Positions 1 through 11,473 of a stretch of DNA of 64,000 nucleotides are shown in pieces; within the stretch, counting starts at the first letter, position 1; each line of letters starts with the position of its first letter. A model generated the notes under the pieces. It saw only the letters and a list, made by a program, of their open reading frames with translations, was not told the origin of the DNA and searched no databases. Position numbers and translations under genes: made by a program. Origin of the DNA: Rotaria sp. Silwood1 (Eukaryota > Rotifera > Eurotatoria > Philodinida > Philodinidae); the NCBI GenBank assembly GCA_905250075.1, contig CAJNOP010000013.1, positions 850,188 through 914,187 on the forward strand. The letters run 5' to 3'.

Positions 1-201
1 TTCTAAACGACAGGTATCTATATCTGAACGAACCAAGAAAAACCTTAGTAAACAACGTACATATGGCTTATTATCTATTTTTGTCAAAACTCCATATGCA
101 ACGCTCAAAGGTCAGGAGCTCTACTATTGATGTATCATTAATTATGGAAATGTTTTCAAACAATAGCAAACAAAAGAATTATCTGTTTCGATCATACTTA
201 C

Positions 202-1363
202 CTCAACAAACCATTTTTGTGCAGCTGATAATGCAGCTTGCATAAGTGATGCTTTATATGCTTGTTGAAGAATATCAGCAAATCGTTTTAATTCTCCATC
301 TTCATTTCCAAAACTTCTAACTGTCCGTATTGTTTGAATTGCTTCCTCGGCTATTTCAGATGCATCAGCTGATAGATCTTGAACTTTTTCTGATATACGT
401 CGATGTGCATTTCCACTAATTTTAGCAACAATTAATATAAGTGGTGCGCCAATAAGACAAGCAGTTGTTAATTGCCAACTCAATTTAATCATCATTATAA
501 ATGTACCAACTATAAAAAAATACAAATAATTAAAAACAAACAACACAGAAATGTTTCGTTAAAAAAATAAAATTGTTATCACAAGTGTAAATTTTCTTTT
601 ACCTATAAAATGCGACACAAAGAATAATTTATGCATTAAGAAAAATAAGCTTTTTATTTGTTTATAAATCTTTGTTTTTCTACTAGCCTTACCAAATTTA
701 ACAAATGCACCAATACACTGAGCAGTATTATTAGCTACAGTTGAACTCATTATTTGTGTATCGTGATTAAGACGTGAAAGTAATTTTCCACTTTCATGTG
801 TATCAAAAAAACCAATTTCTTGTCGTAAGTATGACTGAAATAGTTTTATTCGAAGACGAATATTAAGACGCGATACACATATTGCAAATATTCCAATACG
901 AAATCCACCAAGAAATCCTCTGAAAAATAAAAGAAAATTCTTTTCACATGTTTTTGTTTTGTCTTTATTTGATTGTTTATACCCAACAAAATTAACAATA
1001 ACAAACATAATTAAATTATATTTAAATTGTTTCCATGAATCTTTAAATGCAACACTGGACAAAAGTCTACCGGTATATAATGGTACAAAAACTTCAGCTA
1101 AACATAATAAAAAAAGTACGATTCTTGAGAAATTAAATAAGATAGTACTTGCATAAAGCAGCTCCTAATAAAATTATGGTTCCCACTGTAATCAATGGCC
1201 AATCTGGTCGACTATATCGAAATAAACGTTTGAGTACACGACGTTGTTTACGTTCAAGTGGCACATCTGTATAGTACACCAAAAACACGATGAATTTTTA
1301 TGGAGAAAGAAAAAAAAATATCTAAGCAAATTTACCGCTTTTTTGTTTTTTAAAACGATGCAT
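202..1363 (-). CDS. ABCB/TAP-type half ABC transporter, N-terminal part (gene runs off the left edge)
   Basis: Exons in transcript order: 1336-1363, 1153-1266, 983-1097, 693-919, 202-509. Reading frame and phases agree across all joins, giving 264 residues from an ATG at 1363. The protein starts with a short basic segment, then membrane segments of a type-1 ABC exporter domain. The best family marks are the DTHESGKLLSRLNHDT stretch with RQEIGFF just before it, and later the EEAIQTIRTVRSFGNE stretch; both are typical of TAP1/TAP2, ABCB8, ABCB9 and ABCB10. The nucleotide-binding domain would lie beyond position 1, so no Walker motif is seen. The family moves peptides or other solutes across ER, lysosomal or mitochondrial membranes; which member this is cannot be decided. 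The second intron (1098-1152) has a GC donor. The first exon (nine codons) is the least certain part. Confidence 0.85.
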
Positions 1364-2655
1364 TATAATTAAGAAAAATGAAAGGAATGTAGATTATACG
1401 GAAAAAACTAAAGCATTATCATCTATATTTTTTTTATTCATCTTGTTCCTGCCATTTTTACATAGGAATAGAGAAAAATGATCGTATTCCATTCGTTCTC
1501 AGAGAATACCAAAAAAACAACGTTGTGTCTACTCTAAAAGAGGACTATATGGAAAGAAGAATGGAAGAGGAAACATATATATTTATATATATATGAAATA
1601 ATTCATTAATGTTCTTAAACAATTATGTCAAGTTCTCATATAATTTTATTCGTTAGCATTCTTACTGGAATTTGTCTCATTTATTGATTGATAATTTGCT
1701 GCAGACATCTTTATGTTATTGTTATTGTACAAGGTTGAGATATTATGTACTCAAAACAGACGATAAACGAAAACCTTCTATTGAATTATGATTGTATTGC
1801 ATATTTTTCTTGCGATTTTCGTTTTTTTCTTTCTTAATCTTATTCTCGAATATATATAGTGACGTTTTCTATTCGAAAAAAAATGAGTCACTAAATTTTT
1901 GCATTTTGACGTTTGTTAGTCTGATAAGTCATAGTGAGATGATTAATGTCAGCTTTTTATTTTGGTTGTAAAATAAAAATCGATTCTTTGCTTTAAAATG
2001 CATCGTAACAAATAATTAAACTTTGCCATGAAAAAATACAAACCATAGCACATACATTTTTTGTTATCATTCTGTCAATAACCGATCAGTTGATAAATTC
2101 CATGAAAATGTTTCAAATATCTACATATAAATCTCCTGGTTTTATTGTTGATCCAGGTATTTCAAATAGGTAAATAATACTCTCAAGCGGTTAATAAAAA
2201 AAATGATAAAAGTGAAGTTTTCATTATGTTACTCTTTTAAGAAACTCTGTAATAATGTCATTTGATAAAATATGTTATCAAGCATCATTTATTCTGCAAG
2301 AATCATTGTTCTGATGGCACGATAAGATAATTATATTAGAAGAAGTGTTTAGTTTTTATGAAAAAAACTTAGAAGTTTATTCTTATGCCCAACATAACAT
2401 AACATTTCATGAAAAATCTGCCATCGAAGAACGATCACAAGTGCAAAAATTAGTCTTTTTCTATTGATTTGTATAGATTCATTCAAGGTATCCTTTATCT
2501 ATTTGAAATTCATTATATGAAACTTAGCGAAACATGGCAAAAAAATTTTTCGACATTTGCTTATAGATCAATTAATTTTATTCACTATAACTATATACAA
2601 ATATTGCCTTTATGTGTTCATTAAGCATATATGACATAAACAAAGAAGGGAATGA
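1364..2655. other. Intergenic stretch, no gene seen
   Basis: About 1.3 kb of AT-rich sequence between the start of the ABC transporter and the stop of the sphingomyelinase gene. It should hold the transporter promoter and the sphingomyelinase 3' UTR. A short open stretch on the minus strand near 2110-2190 has no start codon or convincing splice context and was not called. Confidence 0.5.
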
Positions 2656-5464
2656 TTAATATGAAAAATGTGCTAATCGTAAACGTAAACGCATTGCATT
2701 TTGTATTGAACTTAAAGCATTTCGTTCGACAGGTTTACCAAAACATATAAACCACATACATATTGCTATACCAATAATACAAATAAGATTTTTAAAAATT
2801 GTAAACATTGTATATAAATGACTATTTGATAATGGATTTCCATTAAATGAAAATAAAATAAAAATAAGAATAAATACGCAAAGTGCACAAAATATTCGTT
2901 CACGTTGTATACGTTGAATTGATTCTTCAACAATAATACAAGCCGAATGAAGTTTTTCTCCTGTCTCTTTATCAGCTATTTCAACATCTTCAAGTGGTTT
3001 GATTTTTTTTTCTGGAGCATTTTCATCAATTTCAAATAAAGCATAAACAGCTAAATGATCCGAATAATAAAGATTATTTGGATCATTCGGAACTTTATGT
3101 AATGTTGGATAAGCTTCAAGACATTTAACATTATCTATTATTAAGAAAACATAAAACAATTAAATGTTTGAATTATTTGAAAGAAAATTATAACAATAAT
3201 AACAAACCATTTCGTGCTCGATAAAGTATATAATCAATACGTTCACCTTGACCTTGTTGTTGATATGGAACAACATATGGATTATCAAGTAAATCACATG
3301 TTAAACCATTATTACCAACAGTTGGATCAAATATATCCTAAGAAAAAAACGTTTTCTTTTTTAATATTAAATTCATTCATTTATTTATTTTTTTTTATCT
3401 TATTTTACTTTATTAATGCGTTGAAGAAACGAATCATTCAATTGAAGAATACCTCGAATAAGTTGAAAACCTAAATCATCTGTTGTCAGATTTAAATCTC
3501 CTAAAAGAATTGTTAAATGTGTTGTATCCGCTGATGATGTACTTTCAATAAATTGAATTAATTCATAAGCTTGACATATTCGATGTCCCAAATAAATATC
3601 TTTTGGTATAACATGATGATAATTAGCATGTAAATGTGTATTATATACATTTACTACATGATTATTTATTAAAATTTTACATAGACAAATTAATTTACCA
3701 GCAAAATAATCACCATGTTGAATTTTATGTGGAAAGCCTAAAAGTATTATATGATTTTAGTTTTGTCGTTAACTTCTCCTTTTCATAATAGAAGAATGAA
3801 ATAATACTAAAAAAAACGGATTGTATGTCAATAATACTCGAAAGATTAGAAAGAAAGAAATCCTAATATTTGGATGAAGTTATTTATGTTAATCTCTGAA
3901 GATATTTAGTGAGCAATACAGCAAACAATTTTCGACAAAATGAGATGTCTTCGAATTATCGACAATGTTTTTTAGCTAAGATACAGCAATCTTATGGAAG
4001 CCACTATAATCGTTAGTTTTTCAATGTCGTATAGAAAAACTACTTTTTAACTTTCAATCAAAGTGTGCTATCTTAGCCAAAAATCTTGTAGAGAATTCGG
4101 CACTGTCTCCTTTTGTAGAATGCGTTTTACTCTATCATTCTATATAGTCTAACCAAATTAATTTTACAGAGTCTAGATGTTAAAAAACTATTTTTCTTAA
4201 TTGAAATTACTATTTTAATTCTTTCTAACGTTGATGGTATCAGAAAAAGATTGTAAATAAATTTTATTAAATAATTTTAATGATTATTGTATGTAGATTT
4301 ACATTGAAATCAAAACTGTAGTGTTTTACTGATATGTGTAGTAGTCATCATGCTGTCCAATAACTATCTATCACTAAGAACGTAACTAGGGAAGCTGCTG
4401 TAATGTTTAGACACTTTCTTAAATGTTCCACAGTGGGGTTATTTTTGGTGAAAAAAATGTTCGTATTAATGTAAAAGTAGTCCTTCTTACAGACTGTAAG
4501 AGTCTTGCGTGACTTAAAGTTTCAGTACACAATGAATCGCCCTCTTTCTACTATAATTTTTATTAAAAGTATTACACTGTATGATAGGTCTCAAAACAGG
4601 ATGCTATGCGTAAGCTGATATTGGATTTCTTGCATTTGTTGACAGAAAGTATCAAGTCATCGTACACACAGACGTTTCTATTGATGGTCTTCTGCAATGA
4701 TCCAACAGACAATAGGGATATATTGACAGTTTTATATTAAAAATGTGTATTTGCTGCAAAAACTTCATCGTCTTCAGTCTGTCCCTCGTTTGATTCTAGT
4801 ATCACATTGAACTTCAAGTACAATTTGATATCTGTCTCAATGGACTAATGCTATCATCTCATACATGGAAAATCAACCACAAAAGGGTTAAGCAAAACTT
4901 CGGTTACACGTCGATTTTTCACTTGTTGTTTATTTCTACCTTTTCAAGTGTGTCAGAGTAATATCTAAAGTACAACAAATAACGATAGTTATCAGTATCA
5001 TAAATATTAAAGTCCAAACCGAAAAAGCACTGACAACGATTTCGTATATAAATTATTAATTTCATAAGAAATTTATAATAAAAATACTAATTATCGTAAT
5101 TTTTCTTACCATTCAAAGTATATCGATGCTCATAAACACCAATAATTGGATATTTTGTAAACATACAACAACCTGAACCAATAAGACCACTTAAAAAGTA
5201 ATAACTATACGGATAAATAATTTTAATTTGATCACGTATATAAAGATAATCTGTTTTACTCCATACCTATTAAATAACAAAAAATTATAATAAATTTATT
5301 TTCTATTCCTTATTTAGACTTACTTCTTGTAATCCAATAATATCATAACTTCCTTCAGGACTAATTAAGTGATTAATTAAAGCTTGGATACGCTTGTCAA
5401 TAAGTTTTGCCACATAATGTACACCCCAAATATTTAGTGTAATAACACGTAATTTCATAGTCAT
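2656..5464 (-). CDS. SMPD2: Neutral sphingomyelinase (SMPD2-like), Mg-dependent phosphodiesterase
   Basis: Exons in transcript order: 5324-5464, 5110-5266, 3409-3737, 3208-3337, 2656-3134. They sum to 1236 nt, 411 residues. The enzyme hydrolyses sphingomyelin to ceramide and phosphocholine. It belongs to the DNase I-like endonuclease/exonuclease/phosphatase fold. Visible catalytic marks in order: LNIWG (10-14), LQEVW with metal-binding Glu47, YNTHLHA with His136, LGDLN with Asp180 and Asn182, GERIDYILYRA (240-250), and the final SDH with Asp278 and His279. Two hydrophobic segments near residues 320-390 match the C-terminal membrane anchor of SMPD2. An ATG two codons downstream is an alternative start. 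Intron 3738-5109 is long (1.4 kb) and carries a diverged dispersed repeat. Rpn8 ends about 160 bp upstream on the same strand, and an AG acceptor sits 10 nt before the ATG. Confidence 0.93.
4060..4300. repeat. Diverged dispersed repeat in an nSMase intron
   Basis: This stretch resembles 42040-42265 in an ATAD2 intron. Both pass through an AGCCAAA block, a TAGAGAAYTC block, a TTGTAGARKAT-like block and a CTTTCTAACGTT block in the same order, with AT-rich filler between. A weaker reverse copy may lie around 53400-53480. No terminal repeats or target duplication could be fixed, so the class is unknown. Confidence 0.4.
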
Positions 5465-5624
5465 TGTTTTGTGTCTAGAAATATAAACTGTTAATGTTTT
5501 ACCTTGAAAATTTCTCTCTATGAAAATCGACTATGTAATAGGTTCTTGTTTTTCGTCTCTCTCGAGCTCAAGTTTATTCAAGATAAAAGAAAAGAACAAT
5601 AAAAAAAAAGGTGCTTTTTTTTAA

Positions 5625-8330
5625 CTAGAGGTTGCCATTTGTTGTTGGTTTATCACCGCTTCCTTTTTCTGTTTTCTTATCACCAGCAGTTGCTGTTGTT
5701 GTCGTTGTTGTTGTTGTTGTATTTGGTGGTGCATTATCTGCTTTTTCAGCATCCGAATTTTGAATTTTATTCATAATTAAATTATGTAATGCTATGATTG
5801 AGCGAATTAATGATGAAAGATAGACGAGTAACATTTCATCATTTGTTTTAACATAAATTGATTTTATTAAATCTTGTTGTGTTACATCGGGTAATAAATT
5901 AAATATATCTTGAATATGAGATAATATTTGATGATTAAGTGGTAATTTATTAGCCAATAATTTATCAAGATATGCTCGAATATCATATAAACTTTTTGTT
6001 AAACCTTTAAGACCCATTAATTGATTTGTTATACGTTGTGATAATGTACCGACTGTTGCATTACGAATATCACTAAAAAAAATTGATGGAGTTTCTTAAG
6101 TTTTATCTGTATCAGAAACCAATTGGATACCGTGATAATTTTCGAGAAGTTCTAAGAAAATGTCTTCCCTCATGGACATCTCAGATCTATAACTATAATT
6201 CGTTTAAAGTCTTGTTAAATGATAAATTAATTTTGACATATGTCTTATTTCATTACATAGGATTTATTATGCTAAGAATAATCAAATAAAAAATTCGTGT
6301 CTCTAGATCTTTCTTTGTAACTTATGACTATTTTAGTAAGTTTTCCAATTCAATGTCGTGGATTCACTCAGATGCATGTTTAAAATGAACATTTGGTTTT
6401 AAATTTTGCACAAAATAAAATTTTCAATGAGACAAATTTATTGTAAATGTATTAGATTTTCTAGTAGTCTTCAATATTCAGATACCAATATTGAAAATTC
6501 TGTTTGATGAACAAAAAAAAAATTGTTCTTATATTTGAGACATTATTCTTTCAGAATTGTTTACAAGTCGATAGACATTTACACAAGTGGCTACCAGAAG
6601 ATCAATTTTAGACATAATAGAATTAATAAAAGATCAAGAAAAATTATTGAACTTCTTGACAGATACAATGACTTTTCGAAAACAAAAATTTGTATCAAAC
6701 CCTACAGAAAATTTAATTTATTAAATCTCTATTGAGTTTAATAGAAAAGATTACAAGTCTTTTGCAAGAGCAACTGTCTGCTATTTCCTTGTTTACATTA
6801 AATTAAGTGCTCAGATGTGAATTCGATGTGTTATGACGAACATTTTTTTTTTCAGATAAAAGAAAAAGATAAGATACTCATCAAGGAATTCTTCAACTGA
6901 TAAATTGTTTTTGAGTCAAGACTATACGCACTTTGCAGACTCAAATGATCTATAAGTAGTCTAAAAAAGAGTTCATACTCATAGTTTATTGCTGTGAAGA
7001 TATCACATTCTTAAATTTCGACTTGAAAATTTCTATAGAGATAGACCTTAACAAAAATAGTTTATTGTCGAAGTTTCAGATCTTTTGATTTGCTTCTATC
7101 CTAAAATAAGAACATTAATTCTATTGGTTTATATGAACGATGGAAAAGACATGCAATTATCATAGTTATATCTTAGAATAGGAACAGCGATAAGATCTGA
7201 AACATTCACATTAAGGCGTGTCCTTTGCAAATTTTCAAATTAAAATTCGGAAATCAGTTTTTCTATTATCACGACATTCATTTAAAAAAATTCAATAGCT
7301 CCCCAGCAATTAGCTAAGGTTGCAAACTCTGTTTAGGGTATTCATAGCTCATTTGGGTTTACATAATGCACACAGTCTTGATTTAATAGTAATTTATTGG
7401 TTAACTCTTTCCGGCCGACTATTTAAAAAATGCCGTACCCCTATAGGGGAAAATGTTGTCATTTGACAACATCCGGCCGGAAAGGATTAAAGGATTTCTC
7501 AAGTGAAATTACTGTTATTAACATACCGAAGCAGATGTTCAACACCAACTTCTTCAGCTTCTTCTGCACCTATTTCTGATGGTAAATGTTCAAATGTTTT
7601 TGATGCTGGACTACCATCCTATGAAAAAAAATCTTCAAATTAATAATTTTTAAAGATAAAACAAAATTCTTACATCATGAATTTCTTCAACAGCAATATA
7701 AGCCTCCGTCGGTAAACCTAAATCTTTTGGTTTAGCATCAATGATAACAAGAACTGAATCAGGTTGATATTCTCGAATTAATTCATTTATTGATATATCA
7801 TTTCGATGTAATTTTGGACCTGTATGATACCATCCAACAATACGTTCACGAGCTAAAATTTCGAAAATTTCATTAATATAAAAATTTCAAAATTTTTCTT
7901 TTTTACCATTAACTTTTCTAAACATAGTATACATATTTTCCAAATATTCATGATCAAGAAACCAAACTTCTTTTTCTTTCTCTTCTTCATCAAATGGTAC
8001 TAAGAAACGAAAAAAACAAAAAACAAAAAACATAAGAAAAATAATAGATTCAAAATTCTTACAAGCAAAACTATTTGAAATATCGAGAATTTTATTTTTA
8101 AGTGAACCAAGTAATATTCCCACAACACGTTGTGAATTTCCTACTTTACCCATACGATTAAAATGATCAACAACACTAAGAAGAACAAGTGGATGAACAA
8201 CAACTTTCTCAATTTTATTTAATGGAGATATTGTTAATGAAAGATTTTTATCTAGTGATGAACCATTTTCATTTGAATTTTGTTCATCACCAGTTGTCTT
8301 AGCCGATGTTGTTGTTGCTGGAGGTGGCAT
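5625..8330 (-). CDS. PSMD7: 26S proteasome regulatory subunit Rpn8 (PSMD7), MPN-domain protein
   Basis: Exons in transcript order: 8063-8330, 7907-7999, 7674-7852, 7527-7618, 5625-6072; 1080 nt, 359 residues. Rpn8 is a non-catalytic MPN subunit that pairs with the deubiquitinase Rpn11 in the proteasome lid. Conserved runs include [17 protein letters not shown] (MPN start), [31 protein letters not shown], and GVEHLLRDI joined to [12 protein letters not shown] across the last intron. As expected for Rpn8 the JAMM zinc-binding signature is absent. The N terminus has about 30 extra Ser/Asn/Thr-rich residues and the C tail ends in a Thr run instead of the Lys/Glu-rich tail of vertebrates. An in-frame ATG five codons upstream (8345) is possible; I chose MPPPA. 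The 1.45 kb last intron holds two mobile-element remnants. Confidence 0.95.
6893..7400. mobile_element. Degenerate foldback element (same family as 48285-48906)
   Basis: The left arm (from about 6893) and the inverted right arm (to about 7400) both match the arms of the element at 48285-48906. The shared marks are AACTGATMAAT, TTTTGAGTYRAGACTAT, a GCAYWWTGY block and a motif ending near CTATRAG. The arms are diverged from each other, so this is an old copy. It lies in the last intron of PSMD7. Confidence 0.55.
7405..7486. mobile_element. 82-bp piggyBac-like miniature element with TTAA target duplication
   Basis: TTAA occurs at 7401-7404 and 7487-7490. Between them the ends are inverted copies reading CTCTTTCCGGCCG on the left and, reverse-complemented, TCCTTTCCGGCCG on the right. 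The interior holds two more perfect palindromes: CCCCTATAGGGG (7438-7449) and GTTGTCA-TT-TGACAAC (7455-7470). TTAA insertion and a CCYTTT-like terminus are hallmarks of the piggyBac superfamily. There is no coding capacity. It abuts the degenerate foldback element in the PSMD7 intron. Confidence 0.7.
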
Positions 8331-8345
8331 TTTGTTGAATCTCAA

Positions 8346-11300
8346 ATGAATAAACTATAAATGTTATTTTATTTGACTATTAATAGATGTCAGATGATTC
8401 AGTTACGACTAATAATTGGATAGAGCAGTTCACCAATGAAATAAAATCTTTTCTTTTCGTCTTCTTACGTCGTCTGTTAGCAATTCATAGCTATGATAAT
8501 GCCGTTGGAATCAACAGATGGTCTCCATGGAATATCATAAGATATTGATTCTACTTTACAACTTATATATGAAAGCCATTAAGTGATTGCAACAAACATA
8601 AGAAATTGAAAGATTAATGATATTAAATTTAATGAAATAATATAGAACAATAAGAAATACATCTATTTTTGTGACAGTTTTATTATCAATGAGTATGATT
8701 TTCTGTTGTAAAAAAAAGCAAACTTTAAGGGAATCTCCTTTGTGACACTTTTGATTTTAGGAAGATACGCCTCAATGAGTAGAGCAAAAGCTGTCTTTCA
8801 ATCAAACTTAGTGCTCGTTGCATTGTTTTCAAATCAGATGGGCTCGAATAATCTGAGAAATGTGTTGGGTGCTCTAGTTATTGAATACAAAAAGTCGGAA
8901 AAAAGTAACTTTTATCTTCAGGACGACTGTCTAATTTCGATTAGAGAATTTCATTGAGAATATTAAAGCATGATTTGGATTCGACAGGCTCTGTCTGCAA
9001 TAGAAAATAATGTTATAAGTGTTATTTAAGTGAGAAAAGAAGATAGCATAAATTTGATGAGAAAATAAAAACATTAGAATTGTTGTGCTTATTAAACACA
9101 ATAGATTTTGAATTATGTTTTGATGATTGTAATAAAAAATTCGAAGGAAATATTTTAATAGAGGATAGTTCTTATTTCGAGGATAAAAAAAGAATAAAAA
9201 TTGAGATTTTAATCATATTTGTTTTGTCTTTTACTATATATGATGATGGAACGTTTGTAATGTTTTCTATCTAGTAACACAAAAAATTTCATACTCTGCT
9301 TTTCTTTTTTTTTTCGTATATGTCTTTTTGATCTTTTTCTTTCTCATTTGTTTTTCACTAACTTTATAATATATATGCAAATGACTTTTAACAAGAATTA
9401 TAAAACGAATTCAAATAAGAATATTGAAATATAACGAATAACAACAATAAAAATGATTTCAACAAACAAAACGAATATAGTTATTAAGAAGGATTATCTA
9501 GATCGTTCTTTGAAGCATCAAGAACATTGAATATGAGTTGTTCAGAGAATATCAACTGATTTCATAGCAAACTTGTATTACTCTTGCGAAATTTCTGAAT
9601 GGTTAATTCATTTATTGATCCTGTCCTTATATGGAACATTAATTCAAGTAATCATTGATAATTTATACAAGAAATTCTTTCGCGTGCATTATTTCATTCC
9701 AACATATCTGGTTGTAGCAATGTCATCGATTATATTTAAAATTGGAAATTCTAAGCGAAAGCAAGTTGCTCTTGTTAGATGAGTCCATACATGCGTAAAT
9801 ACGTTTTCAAGACAACATACTAGAATTGCAAATGACATATCAGTATCTTGATTAAGATCGACAAGTTCAAATATAGTTCCGATCTCGAGGATTATTAGTA
9901 GTCTTTTTTTTCTATCTTGTTGTCAGCAATATCTAAATGAAAAAAAGATACTTACTAATTTCTTGCGTATTTATTGTATGTACTATATTTGTCTATCTTA
10001 CTTATACAACTAGATGGCATTTGATTTTCACTCAAATACGAAATAAAGTGCGAAGCATGAAATCTCGATTTTTGCAAAGAACGAATAATCGACTTCATGA
10101 TTTGTCAGACATCATTTTTTTAATAACGATATTTACATTTCACTGAAATCAGCGTTTTTACTGTACCTGTGAATCCTAAAATTTATGGTTCGACTGATCA
10201 CCTAATAAAAATCTGAAAGATATGTAAAGTAACTATTGCGAAGTTCATCACTATGATAGCTCAATCAACGCGTAAAAACCTATTTCTAAAAAATACTACC
10301 GATTCATCATCGAATTATCTATATGATTCATTATTTATAGTTAGCTGTTTTCACAACTGTAATGGACAAAAACAGCTTATTGAATAGACTGGCAGCTAAC
10401 TTTTGTTGCTGTTTTGATTCTAACCACTTCAAAATTTAAAAAACAACAAAGTTCGCAAGAAGAAGAATGGACTGTTATAAGCGAAATTCTCCGTACTCCG
10501 TATAAAATTCAATTTTATTTCACATGTTTTGGCATTTTGACGGTTAGAAGTCTTTAACTGATAAAATCAGACCTTTTAATTCATATTATATGTTGTCACA
10601 TTTAATCTGATCTTTTGTATCAAGATACAACAAAGATTAATTGAACACATTTATTGCTTAATACTACGCATAGCATATAGCCTCAATCTGTCGGACTGTA
10701 GCCGTCAGTATTACTGGTAGATTCATCTTTTTTTTTTCATTTATCGCTATGACTAAAATCCATATTAAAATAACAGAAATCAATCTGATTAAAATACCTG
10801 ATTAATTTTTTTCTGAGGATCTTTTTATACTTTGAATGCAACGAATATTAATTTTTTGACTTGTTGGGTCCTGATGAATAATTTATTAACTGACTTTGTC
10901 GAAATAAATACAGCATATCTAGATTAATAATAAATTTTCTCGTGTTTTACTACCTATTATAGGCAAGTACTGTTGTCATTTAACTGCGAGATTCACAATA
11001 ATAAAATCCAAGCACATATCTCTGATGGTTTCTGATGACAAACGACTTATGTGATATGCTTAGAATTCAAAATGAAAATAATTGAAAACGCGAAAGTAAA
11101 GCATTTCTTTATATATAACAATTATAATAAATAAGGTAGATGATTTTTTTTCATTTTTGGCTTCATATCACGAAGTTTTCAGAAAAAAAAACCGAAAAGT
11201 TGAAGTCTTCTATATGTCATCGAATATTTACGTAATCTAGTAATAATACAGCAATCTAAATTGTCATTATTATCATCATTTTTCCGTATTCATGTATATA

Positions 11301-11473
11301 TAATTTATGTAAAGAACGTTCATTCTAATTAATAATGTTTCTATAATGATTATTTATTTCCAAGAACGTATAACACAGTAAGTATGATTTAAAAAAAAAG
11401 AATACAGAGACAGTTTCAATGAACACATTCGTATTTTATCTTCAATAAATGAAGATAACAAAAACATCCTTCA
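8346..11473. other. 3.1 kb gene-poor interval
   Basis: This stretch lies between the start of PSMD7 and the stop of the nucleolin-like gene. It has only short open frames (up to 71 codons) without family resemblance or splice-compatible neighbours. One at 9937-10146 begins with a hydrophobic anchor-like segment but cannot be extended. No repeat with clear ends was seen. Confidence 0.5.

Noticed and set aside
2110-2190. Open minus-strand stretch with a proline/glycine-rich reading
   Set aside because: No start, and the first ABC exon at 1336-1363 already supplies an in-frame ATG.
9937-10146. 69-codon frame starting with a hydrophobic anchor-like segment
   Set aside because: No family resemblance, no splice partner that extends it, and it is surrounded by non-coding AT-rich sequence.
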